Of a DNA stretch of 64,000 nucleotides, positions 24,879 to 34,534 are shown piece after piece. Under the pieces are notes generated by a model that had not been told where the DNA came from, did not search any database, and saw only the letters and a list, made by a program, of their open reading frames with translations. A program made the position numbers and the translations under genes. The stretch covers positions 1 through 64,000 of the forward strand of contig NZ_JAHLDM010000009.1 of assembly GCF_018861295.1 (NCBI RefSeq). Reading direction: 5' to 3'. This DNA comes from Clostridium_AD estertheticum_D. Lineage in GTDB: Bacteria; Bacillota; Clostridia; Clostridiales; Clostridiaceae. The first letter of the stretch is position 1, and the number at the start of each line of letters is the position of its first letter.

Positions 24879-26753
24879 ATGGTTGAAAATGAATATACTA
24901 ATATTAGGCATATAGATCTTAATTACTGGTTTAAAGAATGGCCAGTAGAAATAATTAATGGTTCTTTATTTTATGATGCGGCATGCGACAATGTTGTTCT
25001 TCAATTAAAAATATGTAATATATCAAATGAAAACATCTCATCAGTATATATTTCAGTTGAATGTTTTGACGATGCCGGCAACCCAATGAATGAAGATGGT
25101 AATACCATTAAGCATTCTTATCAGGACTTGGATGTAAAACCAAATAATACTTTTGGTGATAATGTTGCTGTACATCTTACAAATAAAAATGTAAGAAAGG
25201 TTAAATTATATGTTGAAAAGGTAGTTTATAAAAATGGAGATATTAAGGAAATAAATATAGATGAGAAAGTAAATAAAATACCTGAAAGAACAAAAATAGA
25301 TGTTTTAGGAAATGTGTTAATGGGAGAACTAGATAGAATTAAGTTAGAAGAGAATCCTTACAGTATCGAGTTTATTCCAAAAGTTGTAGAAGAATTAGGA
25401 TGGATATGTTGCTGTGGGAGATTAAATAAAATTTCCGCTTTAAATTGCTGCAGATGTGGACGAGATAAAGTAGGGCAGTTTAATATTATAAGAAAAGAAT
25501 ATTTAGAAAAGTCCTACAATGATTATCAAATCTATCAAGAAAAAATCAAGGTTGAAGAAGATATGAAACAAAAACAAAAAGTTAAAAAGATACGAATAGC
25601 TAAAATTACTTTGGCATCAATATTATTAGTCTTTATTATATTTATATCTATTAGATATATAAAACCAGCAGTAATAAAAAAACAACAATATGGAAGTGCG
25701 ATAAAATTATTAGGCAGTGGCAAATATGATGAAGCATTATTGCGGTTGCAGCAAATACCTGAATATAAAGACAGTAAAACATTAATAGAAAAGGCAAATT
25801 ACCAATTTGGCATGAAATTAATGGATGATAAGGATTACTGGAGCAGCATAGAAAAATTTAAAAAAGTAACAAAAACAAATGTTGAATTTTATGCTAATGC
25901 ACAAAAAAATATAGAGTTATGTACAAAACAATTTATAAAATTAAATGTAACATTAGCAAATAAGGCTATAAGTGGCAAGAGATATGAGGAGGCTAACAAG
26001 TATATAAAGGAAATTGTAAAGCTTGATAGTAACAGCAGTGAGGCTAAAAATTTGAAGAGTGTCATGACTAACAAAATTGCATATTTAACCGCAATTACTT
26101 TGAGTGCTGACCATAAATATAAAGAAGCTGCAGAAACTTATGCTACATGTAGTAAATATGACATTGACATGGTAAATAACACTGAGTATATTAATGCTCT
26201 TGGAAAATATGCAGATTCATTAGTTAAAAAAACATATATAAACCAAGAAGATCCATCTAATTATTATACACTGGGTGATATAGATAACGATGGATTGCTT
26301 GAAGTAGCGGTATATGAAAGAAACTCTTCATTATTTTCAGAAATATATATTCCAAATAGTATTAAATTATTTAAGTACATTAATGGTAAATATAGTTTAA
26401 TGAGTGCTGTGCAAAATGATTCCGAGGATTGTATAAAAATGAATATTTCAAAAGCTAAAGGTGATGTTAACGGATTATTTGTATCCGGTGCTATAGGGTC
26501 ACATAGCGGATCACAATCTCTTTATATAATAAAAGATGGAGAACTTGTTTCAGCTCTAGATAAAAGCATAAACTCAGTTTATCCTTCTCCTATTAAAGAA
26601 ATTGATGGAGGTAAAATATTAGAACTTTCCTCTTTAGAGAGGGATCCTAAAGATCCAGATTCAAGTAATATAGATGGTTCTAAAATTTTAACTTGGTATA
26701 AGTGGGATGGAAAAAGAGGGGTAACTACAGCAAAAGTGGAACAAACACATTAG
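24879..26753 (+). CDS. Membrane protein with N-terminal FxLYD-like domain, zinc ribbon, helical repeats and FG-GAP-like end
   Basis: 624 residues, no known name. Residues 1-140 look like a beta-sandwich of the FxLYD type. Around residues 173-195 the cysteines in WICCCGRL and NCCRCGRDK form a zinc-ribbon-like site. One transmembrane helix lies at about 245-263. TPR-like helical repeats follow (GSGKYDEALLRLQQIPEYKDS; SGKRYEEANKYIKEI; DHKYKEAAETYATC). Near residue 464 LGDIDNDGLLEVAV is an Asp-rich FG-GAP-like motif. This suggests a cytoplasmic N-terminus and a large external C-terminus. A partial copy of the gene's 3' end recurs at 36.5 kb, beyond the ydj-like genes. Confidence 0.7.
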   Translation: MVENEYTNIRHIDLNYWFKEWPVEIINGSLFYDAACDNVVLQLKICNISNENISSVYISVECFDDAGNPMNEDGNTIKHSYQDLDVKPNNTFGDNVAVHLTNKNVRKVKLYVEKVVYKNGDIKEINIDEKVNKIPERTKIDVLGNVLMGELDRIKLEENPYSIEFIPKVVEELGWICCCGRLNKISALNCCRCGRDKVGQFNIIRKEYLEKSYNDYQIYQEKIKVEEDMKQKQKVKKIRIAKITLASILLVFIIFISIRYIKPAVIKKQQYGSAIKLLGSGKYDEALLRLQQIPEYKDSKTLIEKANYQFGMKLMDDKDYWSSIEKFKKVTKTNVEFYANAQKNIELCTKQFIKLNVTLANKAISGKRYEEANKYIKEIVKLDSNSSEAKNLKSVMTNKIAYLTAITLSADHKYKEAAETYATCSKYDIDMVNNTEYINALGKYADSLVKKTYINQEDPSNYYTLGDIDNDGLLEVAVYERNSSLFSEIYIPNSIKLFKYINGKYSLMSAVQNDSEDCIKMNISKAKGDVNGLFVSGAIGSHSGSQSLYIIKDGELVSALDKSINSVYPSPIKEIDGGKILELSSLERDPKDPDSSNIDGSKILTWYKWDGKRGVTTAKVEQTH

Positions 26754-26805
26754 TTGAAAAAATGAAGAGGGTATACCATATAATGGTATTTTCTTCTTTA
26801 TAGGT
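26686..26805 (+). repeat. Left copy of direct repeat flanking the ydj-like island
   Basis: The last codons of the preceding gene and its terminator hairpin (CTTGGTATAAGTGG, then GTGGAACAAACACATTAGTT, then GAAGAGGGTATACCAT, then TCTTCTTT) recur in the same order at 36508-36592. The right copy lacks about 32 bases between two AAGTGG words. Confidence 0.8.
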
Positions 26806-27039
26806 TGTATTCTAAAAGAAAATTATTTAGTATCGGAACTTACTTTAAATACGTTAATATTTCTGTATTTACAACATTTTTTATTTGTTTGAGTTATTTT
26901 TGATTATCTGATACAATGAATAAAAGAATAAGAGAATAAAAAAGATATACTGATATTTGTTGATTTAAAGAATACTTGGATATAAAAGAAATTATTAAAA
27001 AACAACAATTGTAATACTTATTAAAAAAGGAGAATAATA

Positions 27040-27798
27040 ATGGCGGCTAGAGATAGATTGGATATTATAGAAGAAATGGTGATTAATGAAAAAAAAGTAA
27101 CCGTATCAAAATTGAGTCACATGTTTGATGTTACGGAAGAAACAATAAGAAGAGATCTTGAAAAGTTGGATGGAAAAGGTATAGTTATAAGAACTTATGG
27201 AGGAGCAGTACTAAATATTGAAAATAAAAGTGAGGGTATACCGTTTTTTAAGAGGGCAAGTATTAACATTGAAAGTAAACAAGTCATAGCCCGCAAGGCG
27301 CTTGAACTTATAAAAGAGGGGGCAACGTTGTTTGCAGATTCAAGTTCTACAGTGATGGAGGTATTGAAATTAATTAAGGACAGAACTGACATTACTGTCA
27401 TTACAAACTCTGTAGAGGTATTGCATGAATTAAATCAATCCGATTTGAAGATATTGTCTACTGGTGGAGCTTTTAAAAAAAGTTCATCATCATTAATAGG
27501 AATTATAGCAAAAAATGCTATTAAAAATTATCATGTTGAGATAGCTTTAGTCAGTTGCAAAGGTATGGATATAAATGAAGGTATTATGGATTCTAGTGAT
27601 GAAGAAGTAGAAATTAAAAAACAAATGATTGAGCAAGCTAACAATGTTATATTGTTAATAGATCATACTAAATTTGATAAATTATCGCTAGTTAAACTTT
27701 TTGATTTTAATAATATAGATTATATAGTTACAGAAAAAGAGCCAGGAATTGAGTGGAGAGAATTTCTGAAAAGCAATAATATAAAAATACTATATTAA
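27040..27798 (+). CDS. ydjF: DeoR-family transcriptional regulator, YdjF-like
   Basis: 252 residues. The N-terminal winged helix has the DeoR signature VTVSKLSHMFDVTEETIRRDLEKL and RTYGGAVLN. A sugar-phosphate-sensing ISOCOT domain follows (ADSSSTVMEVLKLI, VITNSVEVLHEL, STGGAF, LIDHTKFDK). The whole length agrees with my memory of E. coli YdjF, including MAARDR and EPGIEW. It is the likely repressor of the following transport and catabolic genes, with a phosphorylated intermediate as inducer. It starts at ATG 27040 after AAAGGAG. The candidate operator TGTTG-N-CAACA occurs before both downstream promoters. Confidence 0.92.
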   Translation: MAARDRLDIIEEMVINEKKVTVSKLSHMFDVTEETIRRDLEKLDGKGIVIRTYGGAVLNIENKSEGIPFFKRASINIESKQVIARKALELIKEGATLFADSSSTVMEVLKLIKDRTDITVITNSVEVLHELNQSDLKILSTGGAFKKSSSSLIGIIAKNAIKNYHVEIALVSCKGMDINEGIMDSSDEEVEIKKQMIEQANNVILLIDHTKFDKLSLVKLFDFNNIDYIVTEKEPGIEWREFLKSNNIKILY

Positions 27799-27914
27799 TA
27801 TTATGAAAAGAGTTTGTTTTTTTAAAAATACATATAGCTCAAACAAAAAAATGCTTCCCTTAAAGTAGAAAGATTAAATAATAAAAATCTTATACTAGAA
27901 AGGAAAGCATTTTT

Positions 27915-28082
27915 TTGTCTAAAAGAACTAAATATACAACAGAACAAAAGTATGAAACATTAGATGCTTATGGGAATGGAAAGGCGTTCGACATAGATAC
28001 CAGTTTGAAAATAACAGCTTTCAACTATATATTTTTGAACCAAAACAATAAAAGTTGTCCTAAACAAATATTAAAATGTTGA
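27915..28082 (+). mobile_element. Fragment resembling an IS3-family OrfA N-terminus
   Basis: The frame from TTG 27915 begins LSKRTKYTTEQKYETLDAYG, which resembles the first residues of IS3/IS150-type OrfA transposase subunits. It then loses similarity and ends after 55 residues. Just before it, AAAAAAATGCTTCCCTT (near 27846) and AAAGGAAAGCATTTTTTT form an imperfect inverted repeat. No orfB is present. It is a decayed remnant or a chance likeness; the match is short. Confidence 0.4.
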
Positions 28083-28107
28083 CATACAACAAAATAAATA
28101 TTATTAT
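28077..28107 (+). promoter_or_regulatory. Promoter with candidate YdjF operator before the first MFS gene
   Basis: TTGACA at 28079-28084, a 17-base spacer and TATTAT at 28102-28107. The -35 lies inside TGTTG-ACATA-CAACA (28077-28091), an inverted repeat shared with the promoter at 29910. Confidence 0.65.
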
Positions 28108-28286
28108 ATATATGCAAGTGATTTTTAACAAAAGGTGTATACGATTTCTTTTGAAAAATATATAAATGGATTAAGTTAATATGGGTAATCAATGAAAAAG
28201 TTATTTATCCTTAATGAAAACGATTATAAAAAAACATATTGGTTATAGTTATATATTATAAAAAAATTTGTGGGGGAGATGTTTGT

Positions 28287-29657
28287 ATGAACATGCAAAG
28301 TAATATAGGTGCTAGGATTGATCGGTTACCTACTTCGAAATGGCATTATAAGATTTTTTGGTTGATTGGGCTAGGTCTATTAATTGATGGATTTGATAAT
28401 TGTTTAGGTGGAATAGTTTTAGCCCAATTAGTAAAGAATGGTTGGTCTAACAATTATTTAAATGCAGCGTTTACTTCGTCTACTATGGCTGGACTTTTTA
28501 TTGGATCTCTGTTTGCAGGCTTTTCAGGGGATCATCTTGGAAGAAAATTTGCTTATCAAGTTAACCTTCTTATATTTGGAATAGCTTCTATAGCAGCGGC
28601 ATTTGCAACTAATATGACTATGCTGATTGTACTTCGTGGATTAACAGGTATTGGCCTGGGGGCGGAGATTGTCGTTGGGTTTGCTACGTTTACTGAATTT
28701 GTTCAGGCGAAAGAACGTGGTAAATGGGCTGCTACATTATCATTGGTGGGGAACTGTGCACCGCCACTCGCAACGTTGATTGGGGTTATAGCAATGCCCC
28801 TTTTAGGTCCCAATTATGGTTGGCGTGCAATGTTTATTATCGGTGGAGTTGCTGCACTAGCTCTATGGGTTGTACGTCACGGGTTCCCGGAATCACCACG
28901 ATGGTATGTAGCACGTGGAATGGAAGAGAAAGCAGACAATATACTCACAAATATTGAAAAAGAAATAGAACTAGAGAAGGGAATTAAGCTACCACTAGTA
29001 GCGGAACAAAAATTAAACAAATCTCGTGATGATAAAAAAATGCCTTTTACAAGTCTATTTAAGGGAGCGTTATTAAAGAGAACAATACTAGGATGTTTTG
29101 TGCTTATAGGGATGAATACAGCGCTTTATAGTATTACAACTTGGATTCCAACAATATTTGTAAAATCTGGTATAACTGTTACCAAGTCAATTATTATGAC
29201 TACTTTGATTATGTTTGGAGCACCACTGGGAGTATTTATTGCAACAAGGATAATAGACAAATTTCCACGTAAGTGGATGGGGGTTACACTGTTAATTGTA
29301 ATTGCTGTACTTGGGTATATTTATGCAATTCAGAGGTCTGAAGTGCTGATTGTTATATTGGGGTTTTCACTTATTCTTTTTCTCTATATGTATGTTTGTT
29401 TTGCATCGGCAGTTTATGTTCCTGAATTATGGCCAACTGAAATTCGTCTTAGGGGTTCGGGACTATGCAATTCAGTTGGAAGAGGCGTAACGATTTTTAC
29501 TCCATATGGAGTGGCATGGATTATGACGAACTATGGATCGGTTGCAGTTTTTATTACGCTTGGAGGGGTGCTCGGTCTCGTTGCTTTGGTAATTGCTACT
29601 ATAGGTATTGAAACTAAGCAAAAATCACTTGAAGAGATATGTATGGAAATAAAGTAA
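28287..29657 (+). CDS. ydjE: MFS transporter, YdjE-like
   Basis: 456 residues from ATG 28287, eight bases after GGGGGAG; an ORF extension to 28239 has no support. Twelve helices of the major facilitator superfamily, with the start GARIDRLPTSKWHYKIFW, the loop 2-3 motif GDHLGRKFAYQ and PELWPTEIRLRGSG near helix 11. The family is that of E. coli YdjE/YdjK. It probably brings in the carbohydrate or acid degraded by the cluster. It has its own promoter and operator and is followed by a 340-base gap, so it can be expressed apart from the rest. Confidence 0.88.
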   Translation: MNMQSNIGARIDRLPTSKWHYKIFWLIGLGLLIDGFDNCLGGIVLAQLVKNGWSNNYLNAAFTSSTMAGLFIGSLFAGFSGDHLGRKFAYQVNLLIFGIASIAAAFATNMTMLIVLRGLTGIGLGAEIVVGFATFTEFVQAKERGKWAATLSLVGNCAPPLATLIGVIAMPLLGPNYGWRAMFIIGGVAALALWVVRHGFPESPRWYVARGMEEKADNILTNIEKEIELEKGIKLPLVAEQKLNKSRDDKKMPFTSLFKGALLKRTILGCFVLIGMNTALYSITTWIPTIFVKSGITVTKSIIMTTLIMFGAPLGVFIATRIIDKFPRKWMGVTLLIVIAVLGYIYAIQRSEVLIVILGFSLILFLYMYVCFASAVYVPELWPTEIRLRGSGLCNSVGRGVTIFTPYGVAWIMTNYGSVAVFITLGGVLGLVALVIATIGIETKQKSLEEICMEIK

Positions 29658-29905
29658 TCAACAAAATTATTATGTTTATTTCATGAGTTTTTCCTGTATT
29701 CTTATTTGAAAGTTTGAATGCCTGACATTTTAGTGTGGGTTTGAGGACTTTCAGTATGTTTATTAGGAATAACTCTTTTTTTATTTGGGTGAAACCGAAT
29801 AAAAATGTACTATTTTAATTATTAAATGGAAATAATATTTAAATAAAATCATATTTTAGAATGAAAATATTTGTTTAAATAAAAAAATGTTTATAACAAA
29901 ATAAA
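29658..29905. other. Gap between the first MFS gene and ydjL
   Basis: About 250 AT-rich bases with no gene. A weak imperfect repeat (TTGAAAGTTTGAA and GGACTTTCAG) near 29708-29756 could end the preceding transcript, but it lacks a T tract. Confidence 0.35.
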
Positions 29906-29938
29906 TTTGTTGACAACAAAGATTTATAATAGTATTAT
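29906..29938 (+). promoter_or_regulatory. Promoter and perfect palindromic operator before ydjL
   Basis: TTTGTTG-A-CAACAAA at 29906-29920 is a perfect inverted repeat overlapping TTGACA (29910-29915). A 17-base spacer leads to TATTAT at 29933-29938. The architecture is the same as at 28077-28107. Confidence 0.7.
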
Positions 29939-29997
29939 ATGCGTATAGACAAAAACAAAACAAATATGAAAACGTTATATTAATTAGGAGGGATCTT

Positions 29998-31074
29998 ATG
30001 AAAGCATTAGCAAAGTATGGTACACCAAGTCAATTTGGAAGTTATAAATGGATCGATGTTCCAGAACCCGTTTGTGGTGATGACGATATCATCATTGAGG
30101 TAAAAGCAGCAGCAATTTGTGGTGCTGATATGAAACATTACAAAGTAGAAAATGGTTCAGATGAATTTGGATCAGTAAGAGGGCATGAATTATCAGGTGA
30201 GATTGTTAAAATAGGGAAAAATATTACTCAGTGGAAACTTGGACAAAGAGTTGTTTCTGATAACACAGCCCATGTATGTGGTGTTTGTCCATCATGTGAA
30301 TCAGGTGACTTCTTAACATGTCCTGAAAAGGTAAATTTAGGATTAGGATATGGTACAAATGGTGGATTTACAAAGTATTGTAAAATACCTGGTGAAATTT
30401 TAAGTATTCATAAACATACAATATGGGAAATACCAGAAAATATAAGTTATGAAGAAGCAGCTATTTTAGATCCTATTTGTAATGCTTACAAAGCAATAGC
30501 TCAACGTTCTAAATTTCTACCAGGACAAAATATTATAGTATTTGGGACAGGTCCTTTAGGACTGTTTTCGGTACAAATTGCGAAAATAATGGGGGCTGTT
30601 AATATAGTTATGGTAGGTTTGGACGATGATACTAAAGTTAGATTTGGAGTTGCGAGTGATCTTGGTGCTACACATATAGTTAATGGTTCACAAGAAGATG
30701 TTGTTGCTCGATGTCAAGAAATTTGCGGCAAAGATGGCATAAGTCTGGTTGTTGATTGTGCAGGTGCTAACATAGTATTAAAACAAGCGATTGAAATGTG
30801 CAGACCTAATGGTGAAATTGTCAGAATTGGCATGGGATTCAAACCAGTTGATTTCTGTATAAATGATATTTCAATGAAAGCGATTTCTATTATTGGGCAT
30901 ATGGGTTATGACACAACTTCATGGAGAAATGCTATTAATTTGTTAAAATCGGGAAAAATTCAAGTTAAACCTATGATTACACATAGATTAGGTCTTTCAG
31001 AATGGGATAAAGGCTTCGCTTTAATGGAGAGTAAGGAAGCAATCAAAGTTATTCTAACATATGATTGTGATTAA
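29998..31074 (+). CDS. ydjL: Zinc-dependent dehydrogenase, YdjL-like
   Basis: 358 residues of the medium-chain zinc alcohol dehydrogenase family. Catalytic zinc ligands are Cys in AAAICGADMKHY and His-Glu in GHELSG. The structural zinc site is the four-Cys loop CGVCPSCESGDFLTC. The nucleotide site is FGTGPLGLFSVQIAK. It agrees closely with my memory of E. coli YdjL along its length (FLPGQ, QEDVVARCQEICGKDG, KPMITHRLGLSEW). It would oxidise a hydroxyl of a polyol or sugar with NAD(P). It is first gene of the ydjL-K-J-I-H-G unit, starting at ATG 29998 after GGAGGG. Confidence 0.92.
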   Translation: MKALAKYGTPSQFGSYKWIDVPEPVCGDDDIIIEVKAAAICGADMKHYKVENGSDEFGSVRGHELSGEIVKIGKNITQWKLGQRVVSDNTAHVCGVCPSCESGDFLTCPEKVNLGLGYGTNGGFTKYCKIPGEILSIHKHTIWEIPENISYEEAAILDPICNAYKAIAQRSKFLPGQNIIVFGTGPLGLFSVQIAKIMGAVNIVMVGLDDDTKVRFGVASDLGATHIVNGSQEDVVARCQEICGKDGISLVVDCAGANIVLKQAIEMCRPNGEIVRIGMGFKPVDFCINDISMKAISIIGHMGYDTTSWRNAINLLKSGKIQVKPMITHRLGLSEWDKGFALMESKEAIKVILTYDCD

Positions 31075-31201
31075 AATGAAAAAATTAATGGTTGCACCTT
31101 AATTAGGCTGTTGTTATATGTTTAAAATGGAAGAACAAATTAAAATTATTGATGTAGTAAGCGATATTCTAAAATAATGTAAAACAAAAGGAGTGAACAA
31201 A

Positions 31202-32572
31202 GTGGAGACAATAAAAAAACCTAATTGTGGTGCACGACTTGACCGCCTGCCAAACAGCAAATGGCATTTGTCAATATTTTCAATTGTTGCTTTTTCATTA
31301 TTGGTATGCTGGAGTAATGCTATTGGTGGTCTTGTTCTGGCACAATTGAAAGAGCTAGGTTGGACAAATAACAATATAAGTGCAATATTTACTTCGCTGA
31401 CGGTAGCAGGCATGTTTTTTGGTGCTCTTTTAGGAGGAATTATTGGTGATAAAATAGGACGGCGTAAAAGTGTTTTAACTTTTGAGATTATTCACATTAT
31501 TGCAATGATAATTGGATCATTCTCACCAAACATGACATTTTTAATTGTTTGCCGTTTTTTTATGGGAGTTGGACTTGGTGCTTTGCTTGTAACTTTGTTT
31601 GCAGGGTTCACAGAATATATGCCTGGGCGTAATCGTGGTACTTGGTCTAGTAGAGTTTCCTTTATTGGAAATTGGTCTTATCCAATCTGTTCACTGATTG
31701 CTATGAGCATTACTCCACTTATTGCTGCAAATATGAATTGGAGAGTACAGTTTCTTGTTCCAGCTATTTTATCTATAATAGCTACAGTTATTGCCTATAA
31801 AAAATTCCCGGAATCACCGCGTTGGTTAGAAGTCCAAGGAAGATACAAAGAAGCGGAAAAGATTATGTCTGAGATTGAGATGTTAGTGGAACATCAAACT
31901 GGTAAAAAGTTGGAACCAGTTACCGATGTTTCTGCGGACAAAAAAGAAAATGTTATTCCATACTCTGCTTTGTTCAAAGGGGAACTGCTCAAACGGGTTA
32001 TACTTGGGTCTTCCGTTTTGATTGCAATGAATGTGGTTCAATATACACTAATTAATTGGCTTCCTACAATATTCATGTCACAGGGCATTAATTTGAAGAA
32101 TTCTATTGTATTAAATACTATGAGTATGTTTGGTGCACCTTTTGGTATTTTTATAGCTGTTCTTGTTATTGATAAAATTCCACGTAAAGTGATGGGTGTC
32201 GGATTACTTTTGATGATCGCTGTGCTTGGATATGTGTATTCCCTACAAACTAGTATGGTTATGATTACATTAATGGGATTTTGCTTAATTACATTTGTTT
32301 ATATGTTTGTCTGTTATGCATCAGCAGTATACGTTCCTGAAATTTGGCCAACGGAAGCAAAACTCCGTGGTTCGGGTCTTGCAAACGCTGTTGGACGTAT
32401 CAGTGGCATTGTTGCACCATTTGCTGTTGCTTATTTACTTGATAAACAAGGTGTAAAAGGTGTATTTGTATTGCTAGGTTCTGTAGCAGTAATAGTTGCA
32501 ATAGTAATTGCCACTATTGGTATTGAAACAAGAGGCGCTTCTGTTGAGGCTATTGGATCAAAAGCAGAATAG
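31202..32572 (+). CDS. ydjK: MFS transporter, YdjK-like
   Basis: 456 residues starting at GTG 31202, nine bases after AAAAGGAG. The GTG at 31193 touches that site and is less likely. Twelve-helix MFS protein with start KPNCGARLDRLPNSKWH and motifs GDKIGRRKSVLTFE, FTEYMPGRNRGTWSSRVSFIG and VPEIWPTEAKLRGSGL, matching YdjK rather than YdjE. The cluster thus has two related but distinct carriers, as in E. coli. No terminator lies between it and ydjL (127-base gap). Confidence 0.9.
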   Translation: METIKKPNCGARLDRLPNSKWHLSIFSIVAFSLLVCWSNAIGGLVLAQLKELGWTNNNISAIFTSLTVAGMFFGALLGGIIGDKIGRRKSVLTFEIIHIIAMIIGSFSPNMTFLIVCRFFMGVGLGALLVTLFAGFTEYMPGRNRGTWSSRVSFIGNWSYPICSLIAMSITPLIAANMNWRVQFLVPAILSIIATVIAYKKFPESPRWLEVQGRYKEAEKIMSEIEMLVEHQTGKKLEPVTDVSADKKENVIPYSALFKGELLKRVILGSSVLIAMNVVQYTLINWLPTIFMSQGINLKNSIVLNTMSMFGAPFGIFIAVLVIDKIPRKVMGVGLLLMIAVLGYVYSLQTSMVMITLMGFCLITFVYMFVCYASAVYVPEIWPTEAKLRGSGLANAVGRISGIVAPFAVAYLLDKQGVKGVFVLLGSVAVIVAIVIATIGIETRGASVEAIGSKAE

Positions 32573-32614
32573 TAGATTGTAAGTTTGGTAAATTTTGAAA
32601 GGGGTCGAATTGAA

Positions 32615-33667
32615 ATGAAAAATGAAAAAAAAAATACAGAAGCTATTTTAGTTGTTCCTGGAAAGATGGAGATAAAAGAATCACAAATACCTGATCCAAA
32701 GGATGATGAAGTTCTAATTAAAGTAGAATATGTAGGAGTTTGTGGATCGGATGTTCATGGATTCGAATCGGGCCCATTTATTCCTCCATCAGATCCAAAT
32801 CAAAAGATTGGGTTAGGGCATGAGTGTGCTGGTGAAGTTGTAGGAATCGGTACTAAAGTGACTAAGTTCAAAATAGGGGATAGAGTTTGCATTGAACCAG
32901 GAGTTCCTTGTGGAAAATGTAGGTTCTGTCTAGAAGGAAAGTATAATATCTGCCCGGATGTAGATTTCTTGGCAACACAGCCGAATTACAAAGGAGCATT
33001 GACAAATTATATTTGCCATCCGGAAAGTTTTACATACAAACTCCCGGATAACATGAATACCATGGAAGGTGCGTTAGTAGAGCCTGCAGCAGTGGGTATG
33101 CATGCAGCAATGAGCGCAGGTGCAAAGCCTGGCAAAAAAATTATAATTTTAGGTTCAGGTTGTATTGGGCTAATGACTCTTCAGGCATGTAAAGTTATGG
33201 GTGCAACAGAAATTGTAGTAGTAGATGTACTTCCAAAGAGACTAGAAATGGCAAAGAAATTAGGGGCTATGGAAGTAGTCAATGGTATGGAAGATGATAC
33301 GGTAGTAAAATGTAAAGAAATTTTGGGCGATTTGGGAGCTGACATTGTGTTTGAAACAGCGGGTTCGCAGGTAACAGCGAAACAGACACCATTGTTGGTA
33401 ATGCGTGGCGGTAAGATTATGATTGTTGGTACTATTCCTGGTGCAACACCAATTGATTTTCTAAAAATTAACCGTGAAGTAACGATCCAAACCGTATTTC
33501 GTTATGCTAATCGTTATCCAGCTACAATAGACGCAATTTCATCTGGTCGTATTGATGTGAAATCAATGGTTACTAATATTTACGATTATAAAGATGTTCA
33601 AAAAGCATTCGAAGACTCTGTTAATTGCAAAAAAGATATTATCAAGTCCGTTATAAAAATTAATTAA
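32615..33667 (+). CDS. ydjJ: Zinc-dependent dehydrogenase, YdjJ-like
   Basis: 350 residues from ATG 32615, ten bases after GAAAGGGG; the TTG at 32585 is too far upstream. Sorbitol-dehydrogenase-type family: Cys-Gly-Ser-Asp in VGVCGSDVHGFESG, GHECAG, and structural zinc loop CGKCRFCLEGKYNIC. The VEPAAVGMHA motif and nucleotide loop LGSGCIGLMTLQA follow. Nearly every block agrees with my memory of E. coli YdjJ (PDVDFLATQPNYKGALT; VFRYANRYPATIDAISSGR). It is the second oxidoreductase of the pathway, 43 bases after the MFS gene. Confidence 0.92.
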   Translation: MKNEKKNTEAILVVPGKMEIKESQIPDPKDDEVLIKVEYVGVCGSDVHGFESGPFIPPSDPNQKIGLGHECAGEVVGIGTKVTKFKIGDRVCIEPGVPCGKCRFCLEGKYNICPDVDFLATQPNYKGALTNYICHPESFTYKLPDNMNTMEGALVEPAAVGMHAAMSAGAKPGKKIIILGSGCIGLMTLQACKVMGATEIVVVDVLPKRLEMAKKLGAMEVVNGMEDDTVVKCKEILGDLGADIVFETAGSQVTAKQTPLLVMRGGKIMIVGTIPGATPIDFLKINREVTIQTVFRYANRYPATIDAISSGRIDVKSMVTNIYDYKDVQKAFEDSVNCKKDIIKSVIKIN

Positions 33668-33686
33668 AAATAAAGGAGAGATTATT

Positions 33687-34532
33687 ATGTTTGTTTCAAT
33701 GAAAGATATGTTACTAAAAGCTCAGAAGGAAGGTTATGCAGTACCAAATTTCTGCATTTGGAATACTGAAATGCTACAAGGAGTTATGGATGCTACTGAA
33801 GAGGCGCAAGCACCAATTATTTTATCTTTTGGTAGTGGATTCTTAGAAAACACAGATATAGATCACTTCATAAAAATGATGGTTTCTATGGCGGATAAAG
33901 CAACTGTACCCGCTTGTATTCACTGGGATCATGGCAGAAACTTTGAAATAGTAAGTCATGCTGTTGATATAGGATATACTTCTATTATGATTGATGCATC
34001 TGCAAATGATTTAGAAACTAACATTAAATTAACAAAAGAGGTAGTTGATAAGTTCAAACCATTAGGAATTCCAATTGAGGGTGAATTAGGACATGTTGGT
34101 GCTGAGACGATTTATGAAGAAGCTATGGCTGCATACGGATATACTGATCCATCAGAAGCTGCAGAATTTTGTGAAAGAACTGGCATAGATTGCTTGGCAA
34201 CTGCTATAGGAAACCAACATGGAGTTTATACCTCTAAACCAAAAATTAATTATCCCGTATTAGAAGCTGTTAGAGCGGCTGTTGATATTCCATTGGTACT
34301 TCATGGTGCATCAGGGATTTGTGATGAAGATATTAGAAAATGTATTGCCATAGGAATTACAAAAATCAACATTCATACTGAGTTATGCCAGGCGGCAATG
34401 ATCGCTATTGAAGCAAATCAAGAGAGGAAGCTTCCTTATTTGAAATTGCAGCAAGAAGTTAGAAAAGAAGTTGCAAAAAGAGCAATGGAAAAAATAAAAT
34501 TATTCGGATGTTATGGAAAAGCGAGGAGTTAA
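33687..34532 (+). CDS. ydjI: Class II aldolase, YdjI-like
   Basis: 281 residues of the class II fructose-bisphosphate aldolase fold. Zinc and catalytic residues: Asp81 and His82 in HWDHG, Glu in EGELGHVG, His in VLHGASG. The phosphate-binding end includes KINIHTELC. The Trp in HWDHG and NFCIWNTEML differ from FBP, GatY and KbaY aldolases and match what I recall of YdjI. E. coli YdjI has been reported by the Raushel laboratory to act best on a long-chain sugar-acid 1-phosphate (an octuluronate). The step is cleavage to dihydroxyacetone phosphate and an aldehyde. It starts at ATG 33687 after AAAGGAGAG, twenty bases after ydjJ. Confidence 0.92.
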   Translation: MFVSMKDMLLKAQKEGYAVPNFCIWNTEMLQGVMDATEEAQAPIILSFGSGFLENTDIDHFIKMMVSMADKATVPACIHWDHGRNFEIVSHAVDIGYTSIMIDASANDLETNIKLTKEVVDKFKPLGIPIEGELGHVGAETIYEEAMAAYGYTDPSEAAEFCERTGIDCLATAIGNQHGVYTSKPKINYPVLEAVRAAVDIPLVLHGASGICDEDIRKCIAIGITKINIHTELCQAAMIAIEANQERKLPYLKLQQEVRKEVAKRAMEKIKLFGCYGKARS

Positions 34533-34534
34533 TT

